A stretch of DNA of 64,000 bases from Apostichopus japonicus (GCF_037975245.1 NC_092571.1:26736564-26800563), one strand, 5' to 3'. Counted from the stretch's first letter, positions 50,301 to 61,900 are shown. Numbers and translations: made by a program. The notes: generated by a model not told the origin, from the sequence alone.

Positions 50301-53300
50301 ACCAGGAGAAGGCCTTTGACATGGTAGATCACAACTTTCTGTTCAGAACCTAAGAGTCCTTCGGATTGAACTCAGTGTTTATTCGTTGGTTCTCGTTACT
50401 ATATAAGGACCACACGAGCATGGTCACTGTTAACGGATTAACTTCTGGTCCCTTCCCGGTTCGAAGGGGAGTCCGCCATGGTTGTCCCCTCTCCCCGTTG
50501 TTGTATGTTCTCTTCAGCAAAACGCTTCAGTACCTCGCTGGACAGATGCTTAGGTTTTCGACCCTTCAATGTACCGGGTGGGGCTAGAGTTACAAGCGTG
50601 CAATATGCCGATGACGTCACTTGTATTTTGTCGGACCTCGCCTCCTTCAAGCCTTTATCGAAGGTTTTGGCCACCTTCCAAGAGGCTACTGGTGCCAGAC
50701 TTAGCAAGTCCAAGACCAAAGGGCTGCGTTTAGGAGGTTGGCGCGGCCAATCCCTCCCGTTCGATGCTACTTGGTCAGATGTCATGATCAGGGTAAATGG
50801 CATCTGGCTAGGTTATAGTGCCCCAGAGGCCACCACTTGGGCCGAGAAGGCTGATCAGGTGGGGCACGGCTCGACACTTTTAGTCGGAGGTGGCTCTCCC
50901 TCCCTGGGAAGGTTACAGTTGTTAATCGTTTTATTGTTCCTCTCCTTTGGTATCCTGGTACGGTGATCGCTGCACCGGATAATGTCTTGGTGCGATCGGA
51001 GATTGGAGAGGATCATTTTTTATTTCATTTTTGGCCACCACTGGCCCGGATCCTTTTCCAATGACCGGCCAAATGCGACACGCCCTTCGGGGGTATATAC
51101 TCAGATTGGTGACTCACTTCGTAGCATCAAAGAGGAGGGTGGGACAGATGTTCTACTGAGCGTGGCCCCCTCTGTGTTATGTTCAATGCCCGCGCCTGTG
51201 TGCCCGTCAGGTTGCCAAACCGCCATCACTCCAGATGTGTGGTGTTCTGTGTGTTGCAAGTCACTAGATAGCCGTCTCCGGGACTTGGCGTGGAAGATTG
51301 TACATGGGGTCCTCATCACTTACCATTTTCGCCTAGTCAGGTGGCGATTAGGTGATGGGATTTGTCCCTATGTGGGCTGTGAGGCCATCGAGACTATGCA
51401 ACACCATTTGCTGGAGTGTCCCTTTGTCCGGTTGGTGTGGGAATGATGGTTTCACGCCTTCGTTATTGGTGTTATTGGTTGCACACTGTGGGCCATTAGT
51501 AGTGATTTTGTTTTGTATGGTTTGTTGCCCTCTGTATGCCCAACCTGGGTTAGGGATCTGCTGTTGTTGTTTGCCGCTATCATCAGGAGACACATCTGGA
51601 ACAGCAGATGCCGCCTAGATATTTATAGGGACGTCTGGAGGGCCGAGGCTGTCGTCTCCCTCGTGCAAAGTGACAAAGGTTGCGCATGGAGGCGGACCAT
51701 GCACGGCTTCCCGACACTGCCTTTCGTAGACGCTGGCGCAAGCCTGTCGTCTACTATCGGGACGGCGTTCCCCGGATGAAATTTGGAGTGAGTTAGTTGT
51801 TAGGTGTGGGGGTTTGAGTGGTCGTTACATCATATATGGGTTGGTGTGGGGGGGGGGGTTCTGTTTGTGGTTTGCAGTTGGCTTTTTGGGGCTGGTTTGT
51901 AGTGATTTATTGTTTTGGTTCTGTTGGCCTTTGGGTCCGTGTCTTATCACGTCACGTTAAACGCTACGTTATATACATATGTGGGTTAGTGAGAGATTTC
52001 TGTTTGTGGGTTTCAGTTGGGTTTTTGGTGGTTGTTGTTATACAGACTGGGATTGTTTTTGGTTCTGTTGACCTTTGGTCTGTGTCCGTTTTCTTTGCAC
52101 GTAAAAGCACACACGCAAATGCAGCAAGGCAAATCTGCCTTGCATATCTCTTTGTTGATGCACATGTTTATCCAAATAGTGTACATCGACTGTGAACTGT
52201 CCGGTAAAGAAACATCGTATTGAAACATTGTAGACAGAATTCCCGAATACTTCCAGTATGTACTTAAAGGTCAGTGGAAGTGTAAACTTACATTTTTGAC
52301 GGTCACTTTAAGTGCAGCGGATTGATTTGAAACTTACATAGATGAAAAGAGTGTATTTCATAACCCCAAATATCGAATTTTGAGTTTCAAACTCATTTCG
52401 TTTTTGTGTTACCTAAATATCCGGGTCCGTTGACTTCAAGAGGGAAACGAAATGAATGTCGCTATTGAGTTTACTCAGTAATTGCTGATTTTTCGTTCCT
52501 CCATAGGTGAAAAGTTCAAGTTAATGTTTTCTTCAAAGTCAATGAATGCCTGCATCTATATATTCTTCAAAATTCTGTAACTTTTCATTCAAATCAGATT
52601 CGCCATTCTTAAGTGGCAGAGTTTTGAAAATGTAAATTTTGCATTATCCTTTGCTTCCCCCCCTTGACGTCACCAAAACATTACGTAATAGTAAATCTGT
52701 CTAAGTTTCACACTGCATCGACTAAAAGTCAGTCTGGTGGTTGGATTTTCAATACTAATCAGAAGGAATCAGAATCTTCAAAGTCAAGTCTACACTTCCA
52801 CTGACATTTAACAGTGACAACAAGTGTATTTTCTGTTATATTGGCCGTTATCTTGGTAATAGGTGACCCTAGCAACGTGTCATGACCATCATCTGTTTCA
52901 GTGACCCCGGAAACACCTGAATTGACCCCTCATTTGTTCATTTCTGATTTGTACAGCCAGATATATGACATTTCCTTTTTTTGGCGGCCAGCTTGGATTT
53001 TGGCCTCCATCTTGAAAAATCGGAACCGATTAAGTGGGTTCCACGGATAAAATCGATAGATTTGCCAAATTTGGTACATTTGTCCGGCCGGTAACGTTAA
53101 ATTTGCTAAGCCACCTGACTAATTGGACTAAATATGTAAATGCAAGTCATGAGGCAGTACGACGCTAAGCGACCACGAATGTGGGAGAAGCCCGCACGGG
53201 TTTATGGATAACAACATCGACAATTTAACTGGAATCTAACAGTAAAACTTGAAAAGTATGCATGTGTAACAACGATGGCACCGTAGCTGTTTAGTGTTGC

Positions 53301-54625
53301 ATATTCATTATTCATTACTAAACTCACATCTACAGTATATACGTACTTTGCAACCCTGCACTCTCCTAACTGACATGTATGCTACAGGAAGGCACTAGCC
53401 TATAGGAACGGCGCATGTTTACATCCTCATATACCAGCGCATGCGTGTTACTGCACTTGTTGTCAGGCACACCATATACAGCATAGTGAGCTCGACTAGT
53501 TGGCAACTTAATTTACTGAATTTGAAATTCAATCTGAAATGTACGTCTACATGGGTTGGGGATTGTGAAAATGAAGTGAGCAAATCTAAAAAAAAAAGCT
53601 GCTTTTGACGATTCCACTTCTTCTGCAAGTTAGGTCCTAATGTTTAGGCTTAATCAGGCCCAGCTGCAGTAGGCCTACGCCCCTACACTACAAACTTCTG
53701 GCGTCATGCCTTCCTATCATACTCACGTCCATGTTTCGCCAAGTTGCCTTGGGACCCTCGACGTGCCTGGGCAGCCGATTCACACAGAGATTACAGTAGC
53801 TATACAGTCAATCTTAAAGTTTTGTACCGCAGTAAATACTGGATCGTGCTGACAAATCTGATACATCGGTAGCATGTGCTATTAGGTTTACAGTAAGAAC
53901 TGTGGATATGTGTAGTCCCAATAAATCCCAACAACTGGATTTGTTGGAATTACACATATCCTCAGTTCTTACTGTAATGCTAATAGCACATGCTACCGAT
54001 TTATAGCACGATCCAGTTCTTACTGCGGTACAAAACTTTAAGAATTAAAGTAGTAACCGTGCTCGCTGTGTGTATCGTGTGGCCTGGGCTCAAACACGAT
54101 ACGTAAAGCAATTAGATTCATTTCTCTGCCAAACTTGATAAATTAGTCATGTCAGGGTACGGGTAACAGCTAAATGCTTGACTTGTATCGACAATACGTA
54201 GTAAATGACATGTGACTTCTACATAAATTTCTAATTATATTATTCATACATTTCTAGGTGGTTAGTGCATACATTTCTAAGCTTACCGAAAACGTATGAA
54301 CTGGGTGACATCTAGGCGTTTTTTTTTCAAAATGCTTTAAAAATTGTACCGTTTTTAAACCGTTTCATACATATAGTAGTAATGAAATATTGAATATGGA
54401 TATTGTTGTAATGAAAACAGAAATAACCATTCATAATCAAACCGTTATCTTGACAACAACTCTCATCTTATTTTCTTTCTTGCCTTTACAGGTGCTCTAA
54501 TTGACATTACTGGATCCTTCTCCTTGGCCTTTGGTTTACTTTCTGTTCTGAACTTGTTTCTATCCGTCGTTTCACTAATTTGGTGGATTGTGAGAAAGAA
54601 TAGTACAAACTCTTTCTCAAGCTAG
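44388..54625 (+). CDS. monocarboxylate-transporter-like MFS protein (SLC16 family)
   Basis: Four exons: 44388-44580, 45757-45903, 46026-46937 and 54492-54625. All introns are phase 1 with GT-AG sites, giving 461 residues, a normal length for the family. Members carry lactate, ketone bodies, aromatic amino acids or related acids with protons across the plasma membrane; the substrate here cannot be read. Supporting sequence: SVKAYGVILTTFLDDF in the first helix pair, GIGFGLCNISSVVYMERAF in the fourth-helix region, a long hydrophilic central loop (about residues 195-262, Glu/Asn/Arg-rich), HPDFLLVWAIATMYG at the start of the second half, and ALIDITGSFSLAFGL before the last helix. The usual [DE]G[GS][WF][GA]W motif ahead of helix 1 is not visible, so the N-terminus may be divergent or partly in an unseen upstream exon. 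The in-frame codon at 44286 is GTG, so I start at 44388. Intron 3 is about 7.5 kb and full of transposons. Confidence 0.88.
44785..45140 (-). repeat. G-tract and 'CCCGAATTT' repeat copies in intron 1
   Basis: Left part: cataggcgtaggagcccaat and a G15 run. Right part (44935-45140): the reverse complement of the block order at 40940-41160, including cgcattgcccgaattttc-type words and a G14 run before ctgcagcg. Confidence 0.75.
45489..45525. repeat. (CA)n microsatellite
   Basis: An acacacacac run with a single acgcat interruption, in intron 1 of the SLC16-like gene. Confidence 0.9.
47440..47580 (-). repeat. uninterrupted relative of the hAT target repeat
   Basis: On the minus strand it reads cgcttcagagcactcgtatt, gtcagtatatacgagcagta and tgaatatcatgtttctatca. 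It matches the two sequences flanking the hAT element at 34690-34746 and 37247-37312 as one continuous block. Confidence 0.7.
48040..48982 (-). mobile_element. Jockey/CR1-like non-LTR retrotransposon 3' fragment
   Basis: The minus strand encodes, in broken frames, CTKFLGVTIHENQDWTLHIN, NNICNKVAMYVGIINRFKEY, ANIVWG, NIHTMQLGVFMYRLLNNLLP and finally a KNLKLHL-type end. FLGVxI-DxxLxW-xxHI, a CNK-xxxxIGI-xxRxK segment, NIVWG and an LNNLLP segment in that order are the thumb and C-terminal hallmarks of Jockey/CR1/L2-type reverse transcriptases. The catalytic YADD part is missing, and several stops are present. It abuts the left end of the foldback element at 48985. Confidence 0.75.
49740..51785 (+). 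mobile_element. broken Tx1/L1-like LINE (reverse transcriptase and C-terminal zinc knuckle)
   Basis: In successive plus-strand frames: SVGELWTAVTAMKKGKSPGP, then after a frame change an AEFYRTFW-type word; KGRPITLLNVDFKILAKALG (50087 on), ALVSLDQEKAFDMVDHNFLF, RRGVRHGCPLSPLLYVL, the catalytic VQYADDVTCIL (about 50598-50630), and near the 3' end CPYVGCEAIETMQHHLLECP. RPI-LLN-DxKILAK and the C-x-x-x-C ... HHLLECP knuckle are features I associate with the L1/Tx1 group. The reading frame is broken by at least one internal stop (50351-50353) and several frameshifts. The 5' half (ORF1, endonuclease) is absent, so it is dead. Confidence 0.85.
52268..52807. mobile_element. 540-bp TTAA-flanked MITE
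   Basis: Terminal inverted repeats of about 20 bases (left aggtcagtggaagtgtaaac; right end inward atgtcagtggaagtgtagac) lie between TTAA at 52264-52267 and TTAA at 52808-52811. No coding capacity is seen. TTAA duplication fits piggyBac or Kolobok; the AGG start resembles the Kolobok-like element at 24187. It is nested in the foldback element. Confidence 0.82.
53808..54050. repeat. imperfect inverted repeat, arms about 110 bp
   Basis: Left-arm landmarks cttaaagttttgtaccgcag, tactggatcgtgct, ggtagcatgtgctatta and acagtaagaactg reappear in reverse-complement order on the right (cagttcttactgtaatgc, tagcacatgctaccgat, agcacgatccagttctt, ctgcggtacaaaactttaag). A loop of about 25 bases separates the arms. 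It lies in intron 3 of the SLC16-like gene, about 440 bases before the last exon. Confidence 0.9.
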
Positions 54626-55740
54626 AAATCCCTTACTGCAAACAAAGTCTGTGCAATGGTGGTACGCAAGATGGAGGGGTGGGTGGGGTAGGTTCCAGAT
54701 GTTCTTTGTTTGAGTAATATTATGCTAACAAAAGTGCTAAACCTTTCTGGGCCCCACGGGGGCTTTGAAATACATTCCAATAACATTGGAAGCTCTAAAG
54801 AATGTATTTACTCAAGTTCAAGGGCTACAAGTGAACAGTCTGAAAGCAATGCAACTTTCAGGTTTAAGATACCTTCCACAAGAAGTCATTACAATTTCGG
54901 ACACGTGCCTTTGTGATTTAATGCTGATAAGAGAGAACAAGAAATACCTCCAACTTAAACAACTTCGCCCATGCTTCAGGCTTTGAAATAGATTCCGTGT
55001 ATATTGAATATCTGTCTCCCAAACGTATTTTAAACTCGCTACGAGAGAATAATCGATATTTGAAATTGAGTTTCCGGAGTATTTGTAGCTTGGACCCCCC
55101 CCCCCCCATTGGGGCCCAAATTCATTCCAGAGTAATGAAGCTATCATTTCTCTTTCTGACAAGTATTTATAATGAAGTTAACATAATGTAAACATTGAAC
55201 AAAAGTTAATTTAAATTTATTGACATGTAAAATGTTATATAAATATGTTCTAACACAATATATTATATCAATTGCAATAGGTACCAATCCTACCCACATA
55301 AAAATGAACTTCTATTTCTCTGTCTTCGCATATTCATGAGATTTACAAAGTGAATATTAAAATTATAATTTCTTACGAAAAACTGCATGAACCATACTCA
55401 GAAACTGTCGTTCCCGATTCCACTTATGTATCAACCATTGCGTTAAACAATGTAACCAAAGATGCCTTGTAGCAGGAGATAATGCTGACGAAACATTTAC
55501 GTCACGTGATCAAAATTAGACGTCTAGGACGCATAACTGACCATGACTCATGGTCAGTTATAAATTACTGATTTGAGACGAGCTGTATATCTGACTCATG
55601 ATCAGATACGTATATAGTTATAAACCTGCATATATCCAAGGACATCTTACTGCCAACTGTAAATCAATTAAACGTATTCTTGTTATACATTGCCAGTGTG
55701 TGCATCGTACACTGTGGCTTAGACTTCATCAATTTGCTGA
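54626..55740. other. 3' region of the SLC16-like gene, no further gene seen
   Basis: No exon-like frame is recognised. It contains a C15 run at 55093-55107 and AT-rich DNA. A polyadenylation site could not be placed with confidence. Confidence 0.45.
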
Positions 55741-55744
55741 CGTA

Positions 55745-56197
55745 ACGGTAAATATAATAATAATTATAACAATAATAATAATAAAGTGGCCACTTATAAC
55801 GCGCCATATCTGTCAACTTGACACTCATTCCGCAGGTTTATAGTCTTGTTCAAGGCCAAGTCCTCTCACACGACTTTGCAACTTAACCCTGGTCATTGGT
55901 AACCTGTCATAGCTACACACCATGGTGTGCACAATTCAATCAATCTCTCCTGGGGTACCACAGTTCACTTCATCCACGTGTCTCCCGGGGGACTTCCCAT
56001 AGGGTGCAGCCACAAACCGGCGCACGCTACTACATTTAAAATTTACCTAGCAAGTCCCCAGTTATACACCTGGGTGAAGAGAGGCAATGGAGATAAAGTG
56101 CCTTGCCCAAGGACACAACGTAATGATCTGGCCAGGACTCGAACCTGTAATCCTTAGATCACAAGTGATCCACTGCCTTAACCACTTGAACTGGATC
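55745..56197 (-). mobile_element. full-length-looking tRNA-derived SINE
   Basis: On the minus strand a tRNA-like head (from about 56197) has A box agttcaagtggttaaggcag and B box caggttcgagtcctggcc. It is followed by gttgtgtccttgggcaaggc, a body of about 300 bases and a (TTA)n tail at 55756-55785. The gtgtccttgggcaaggcact word is one I have met in many marine-animal SINE or repeat consensus sequences. Length, head, body and simple-repeat tail all fit a SINE. Confidence 0.8.
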
Positions 56198-56561
56198 CTA
56201 ACGAAGTAGACAATCACACGAACTGAGAAATGGGAAAACTTCATTCAATGTTTTTTTAAGCAATTTGAATATCATCAAAATATACATATTCTGCAGGAAA
56301 GGCAAATCCCATTGCAAATATGTTTCTGAAATTAGAACCACTGAAAGCTGAAGGCGTCTTTCTGACACGATCCTTACAGGACTCAATAAACAATTTTTAT
56401 TGTGATGGTTATTACGCCCTAAAGACTAGTATATCAATACATTATGTACTAAATAATAATTTTCTTTGTATTCATAATATTTTATAATTAAGTAATTAAT
56501 ATTGTGGTATGATGCAACGTTTCATAGGCAATTAATTGTATTTATGTTTGCCAAATTTGTA

Positions 56562-56562
56562 G

Positions 56563-56612
<50 letters not shown>
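56562..56612. repeat. (TA)n microsatellite
   Basis: A pure TA run at the 3' tail side of the minus-strand SINE head that follows. Confidence 0.95.
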
Positions 56613-56616
<4 letters not shown>

Positions 56617-56712
56617 TTCCAGCTTCCAACGGGATTCGAACCCGGGTCTACTACAGATGCGGACACCCTTAAAAACTAGGCCATGGACGCTGATTGTATG
56701 GGCTGAGGTTCG
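56613..56712 (-). repeat. tRNA-derived SINE head, related to 42780-43510
   Basis: The minus strand reads ggtttcgaacctcagcccat, caatcagcgtccatggccta, agggtgtccgcatc, then gggttcgaatcccgttgg. The order (second B-box word, acaatcagcgtcc, A box, B box, TA tail) is the same as in the pair at 42780-43510, with a different anticodon-arm segment. Confidence 0.8.
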
Positions 56713-56714
56713 AA

Positions 56715-58273
56715 ACCAGTAATGAGGGCTATCAGTCCATTACATTCTTTGTCAGCTGTATGGAACAATGCTAGTTCTGTTATTGTGGTATATTGTTGCC
56801 TTTCTCAAGAGATCGATCATGATGCAAACATTGCAAAGATTAAAAAATATTCATACATGCAGCCTCTATATGGTTCACTAGCTATGGTTCAAATAAATCA
56901 GATCGCGTGAAAAGTGCATGTATATTCTTATTCATTATCAGTTTCCTCTAAGCCAAGCTAAGTTACATACCTGCATGTTTTGCCCCAAATTGGGAGACAC
57001 TGGAGTTTTAATTGTGTATAATTATTGTTATTTTTTATGTCCTTTGTCTGTTGCTAACAGATGTTTCGTTGATCCGTTGTAACAACACGCCAAAGTATTA
57101 TCTGAGCGCTTTTTGTTATATCCTTTTTTATTTTCACAATGATCTCATTTGGTTATTAATGCCTACTGTTTGTCAAGTTCTTTCCTCGCGCCATTGATTT
57201 CCTGAGAATTATTGGGAGAGCGTAGAGGAAACGATTGAATAAGTATTACACTTCTGTTTTCTCCTCTTCCATGCAATAAAGGTACAATAAAAGATACCAG
57301 TAGTATGTAAACATGTAAGTATTACTTGTAAACGTACTCACTTGTCTGTTCTATTTTAATTCTGTACAAGTGTTTACTTACTGAAAATGAATGAATGAAT
57401 GAATGAATGAATGAATGAATGAATGAATGAATGAATGAATAAACAAATACATGATGAATGAAGGAACGAACGAACGAACGAATGAATGAGTAGCTTGATT
57501 ATTCGCGATGCCATCAAGACTGAATGGAAGACCAAAATGCACAAAATCTGTGTTAGGTCGGTGGACGCGGAGCCTCACTGACAGGGAGCTCTAGCATGTG
57601 TTTTATAACGAAGCTCTAAAAGCTCTGTGAACGAGAGCTCGATTTGCAAACGATGGCTTATAGTTGCTGTTGTAAGTTCCATACATTGTAACTGCCGCAA
57701 TTTCTCGAAAACGCCCTTTAAGTATAATTTATAGTATATTATTCTAACCTATCACTGCCATTACCTTTCTTAACGCAAAGGCAGTGAGTCCGTCGTAAAG
57801 CCAGTGGTAATGTATGAATCCAGTACACAATAATTGTGTGTTGAACGGAGGGATCAGGGATTTTACTAGCACATTACTGCTGTTTCTTCTGGGATTCAGT
57901 GCTTGAGACTGCCACGCATATGATTTATTTCTTGTTTTTATTGGACCAAGGATACATAAATATTTACATGGCGTATCGACAAGGATTTTACATAATAATG
58001 TTATGTGTACAAATATATACGTACTTAACAGCGCATTAACAGTGTACTATACCACCGCTCTGCGAGAAATATGTGCTGCAATTTTCATTCATAAAGGGTC
58101 AGACTAGTATTGAACTTAATTACATTTTATTTAGTGCATCAGAGTAACCATTCAAGACTCATTTTTAGCTATAACGTCCTTTGATTACAGCTATATAGTT
58201 GATTAAAATTGTAAGCGAACATCGCAGAAAGACATTAGCACATTTATGAAAAGCTACAAAAATACAGCTTCAA
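56715..58273. other. intergenic stretch upstream of the second Ig receptor
   Basis: Apart from the tetranucleotide repeat at 57387-57490 I see no gene or clear element. A tatatag TATA-like word lies near 58192, about 80 bases before the ATG. Confidence 0.45.
57387..57490. repeat. (GAAT)n microsatellite
   Basis: Tandem gaat units with later aacg variants, about 100 bases. Confidence 0.95.
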
Positions 58274-59556
58274 ATGGCAATAAAGCTTATTTCTGTCATC
58301 ATGCAGATCTTTGCTGTCTTTATTGCTTATTCTTCTCAAACGGAGATAAAATATGCACAATTTCGAGATCATGGAGATACGAGCGGTGTGCAGTACTTCC
58401 CTTTCGGTAGTCAGGTAAAGATTTACTGTGTGCAGAAGACAAGCAGCAAGACAGACATCACTATCTACGATAAAGGTATTATACACATAGTTGAAAATTC
58501 GGTTTTACAGGATGGGTTCTCAGACACTTATCAGTTTGAAGTGATTAATTCATCGACTTCTCTGTTTACAATAAATAACCTAACCCGTCAGTTAAATGAC
58601 ATAATTTATACATGTCTGTGCGACCAGCAATTATTTGCCACTATCGTGGGCTTTTATCCGATAAATGATGTTAATCCTGTTTGTTCGTCATCATATCCAT
58701 CTCGATTCATATTTGAAGATTCGTTAAAAAGTGAGATGAATTGTACTTCGGAGGAAGGAGACCCACCAGTGATGATGTCAACTTACATCAGAGATGGAGA
58801 TGAAATAAATGATGTCACTAGCAGCTCAACCAGGACATTATCCTCTCACCCGCATCTCTCTATAAGACTCTATCATTCTCATCGTACTTCAACTCATCAT
58901 TTAACAATAGTGTCTTTGTCTGCAATGTCTCTCAACAATTACCAGCTCCTTATCAGAGTTATCGAGGATCTTTCTTCTTCGGACCTATTCTGTTTCACCC
59001 ATTGTTCTCTGTAACAGCGAATCCATCAAATGTAAACTTTAGTGATATTAGGAATGCAGTATTACGTTGTACCAGTAATGTGAGTGAAGTTAACCTAACC
59101 TGGACTAACATCCCCAGCCACTGGATATATGATATTAATGAAGGCGATACATATATTGAACTTATTTTTACGGATACCGGAAGTGACGTCTACTCAGTTG
59201 ACATACAATGTGTTGGTTACTATGGAGATAGAGTCATTACAACAACAGCACATATATCATATTCACCACTGTCTTTCCAAGTAACCAATCTAGCAATATA
59301 TTTGACCTTGGTGATCATCATTGTTGTTGTTTGTGTTGCTGTTGTGTTTCTTCTTAGACGCGTTTATGTGACAAACTCTCAACAAAACAAGGACACAATT
59401 CAAATGTATTATGCTTCCGTAGACATTTTACCGGGAATTCTTCCCACGGAGAACTACGTGAACATAAATTCATCTTCATTTACATATGACAGTGGTGGTT
59501 ATCTCTCCCCATGTGAACCTTTACAAGACGATGAACAGTATGATATTGTTAAATGA
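58274..59556 (+). pseudogene. intronless three-Ig transmembrane receptor with internal frameshift
   Basis: From the ATG at 58274 the frame gives a signal peptide (MAIKLISVIMQIFAVFIAYS), Ig domain 1 (C52 to C114) and the first half of domain 2 (C157). Between about 58822 and 58870 the coding signal shifts by one base. The other frame carries on with FNNSVFVCNVSQQLPAPYQS, Ig domain 3 (VLRCTSNV, NLTWTNI, VDIQCVGY), a membrane helix (LAIYLTLVIIIVVVCVAVVF, about 59296-59355) and a tail with MYYASV, NYVNI, GYLSP and QYDIV, ending at 59556. The first frame itself stops near 59012 before any membrane helix. NYVNI fits the Grb2-SH2 motif YxN. Either one base is missing in this assembly or allele, or the gene is recently inactivated; the well-preserved downstream frame favours the former or a very young lesion. 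An intron of this size is unlikely. Confidence 0.75.
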
Positions 59557-59726
59557 GTATTCATTACTCTCAAAAACAATTGTTCATCTTTAATGTTTGT
59601 ATTTGATTTGTTATGTTTTTTTGGTTTAATTCTTATGAATACTGTACTCATAGTACTATTTGTCAAGTTACCGTTACACTCGAAACAGTCAATCACTGAA
59701 GTTATACTTTTGTATCATAAACTTTT

Positions 59727-59732
59727 AATAAA
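59727..59732 (+). terminator. polyadenylation signal AATAAA
   Basis: A canonical hexamer 171 bases after the stop codon of the second Ig receptor, at a plausible distance for its mRNA 3' end. Confidence 0.5.
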
Positions 59733-59734
59733 CA

Positions 59735-61900
59735 TGTCACTTTGGTGATATAAGTCTGAATATATCCGTCCGTGCAATGCGGTATTTGGGTTAGGGAGCT
59801 GAACGGGCGTCTTACAATATAGTAATACTTATAAATACAGCAAACGATTCGAACACCATGAAACTAACATAACATAATGTTTAACAAAGCATTTCGTTCC
59901 AAATTGATCATTGGTGTGTACGAGGGAAAACTGTCTGTCAGTGTATCTGCTTTGCATATACTTTAACAACAAATGATTTAACCTACAGAAAAGGTGAAAA
60001 TTGTCATCGAGATAGGCATAAAATTGGAATGGAAGCCGTTGACTTCCTACACTTAAAATCTAATATGTGAACGAGTTGTCCTGAAGGTATACCAGATAAC
60101 ATATCTGCAATTCATACTGCAGGGGTGACCAATCCTGTAATTAATTCTGGTCACTATAGTCCGTTTGTTATCCCCACCGTGCTCGTCGAGGAGAGCATGT
60201 GTGGCTGATTAAACTACATGACGTTTTCCCTCAATTTTAATAACCTATTGTGAGACCCACAGTCTCACAACTGACTGATTGGCGCACATGACGACAACGA
60301 TTTAATTTCCCCTTGGTCGCATTTGTTGGGACTAAGCAAATGCGAACTACCACGCATCGCCGACTGCCAGACTGAATGATATATAGTATATAGTGTAAAG
60401 TTATGAATTCCAATTTATTACTTGGCTACTACTTACAAATTGAATATATATTATAAAGTATGTTAAACACTTTGCAACTGATATGTTATTGATACAATTG
60501 GTACCATATATTAATACTGTGCATGTCTTGCTCACATCAGTTAACAAGCTTTGCACACTAATAAAAGTTGAACACCTACTCAAGTTTATAATGTGAAGTG
60601 AGCCTATCGTGTGTTGCAAAGTCAAAAGGTACAATATCGAATAGAAAGCAAATCTCGACAATGAGAGTGTTTAGATAACACTCCAGGAGAACTTAGATAA
60701 TGCATACGTTTATACACAACGTTCTTATGTAGTTTACTCTCGACATCACAAACACGGTTGCTATATATTATAGGTTCAATAAGTTGTGCATGTATCAACA
60801 GTAGTACGTTAGTCAGGACTTGTTTTTCCAATCCTCGCATGATTTTAATTTACGTTTTATGATAACAATAAGTATATCCACTGTATAAAGTAAGATGATC
60901 ATTGATCTCTTCTTTGTTAACTCCTCCATGTGTTCTGATTAATATGCTAATAACAAAATGTGTGCATTGGTTGTTTAAATTATCCATGAATGATGAATAC
61001 TCTCAACACAGAAATAGTTATTCCATGAATTATGACATGTCATGTCTAACAGTTTGTCTTAAGTCTCTTTTCAGGGAAAGTAAATACCAAAGTAACACAA
61101 ATATTATGTTCTGATTACACGTAGGCTTTGTGCGGATACTGAATGCCTTTAAAGTATGTAAATTTTCAATTTCGATTATTTTATCGTGAAAAGCGTTTCC
61201 TGAAACTAATTTAGCAATGCTACATAAAAGCAAGTACAACTCTTACCCAGACCAGTCTTTGAAGTGTTTGCTTGAGTCGTTACAAAGTAAAAATAAACAT
61301 CAAAACTGAAAGACATTTTGACCAGGAAGTTTGAACTGAAAGAAATGTTATGTCAAGGGAATAGTGCACATGATTGTCAACTCTGCATTAAGAGCAAGAC
61401 CAAGATTGAAGTTGAAAACTTTTGAGATCAGACGCTACTTAAATATATATTGCGTTCCATAATTCATATTTGCTCTAAGTCTATGATGCATTGAATTAGA
61501 CAAACCTAACTATGGAGATAGATTCACTGAAATTAAGCTATCTGTTTGCTCTCTATACGGTTTTTCATCTTCCTTAACATGTCAGGAAAGCCTGAAAATG
61601 TAACCGACGTTTCAGAAGAAACTAACATTTCTAAATATATATAACAAGTGATAAAAAATGTAATTAATATAATCAGCTCGTATACGTGATGATTCAAACG
61701 AAATGCATTAAATCACCTTTATCTAGTCATGACAGCTAAAGACTTACAATATTTGTTATTATAAGCCACACATGATAGGGTTTATTTGTATGACAGATCC
61801 TATTTATTTTCTTTTTTCATCTTCGTCTTTGACACACCGTCTGTTCCGAGATCATTTGATATAAGGAAGCCTATTATTCTCCTCCCTTTATTTTGTCGCA
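59735..61900. other. intergenic stretch
   Basis: No exon, RNA gene or repeat family is recognised. The open frames are short and without family resemblance. Older decayed parts of the pseudogene at 61901 could extend leftward but are not recognisable by eye. Confidence 0.45.

Larger units (their letters stand above)
48985..53120. mobile_element. composite foldback element with roughly 270-bp inverted ends
   Basis: The left arm (48985 to about 49258) and right arm (about 52858 to 53120) are inverted copies. Shared landmarks are tagtcaggtggcttagcaa at the outer ends, gtaccaaatttggca, attttatccgtggaaccca, ccaaaatccaagatggccgc, ggaaatgtcatatatctggc and ggtgtttccggggtcactga. Reading each arm inward gives the same order. 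The flanks allow either a TA or an ATT target duplication, so the superfamily is not settled. Between the arms are a broken LINE (49740-51785) and a TTAA MITE (52268-52807). The whole block sits in intron 3 of the SLC16-like gene. Confidence 0.82.

Noticed and set aside
50438..50803. Minus-strand open frame over the LINE
   Set aside because: Antisense of the reverse transcriptase region, whose motifs are on the plus strand.
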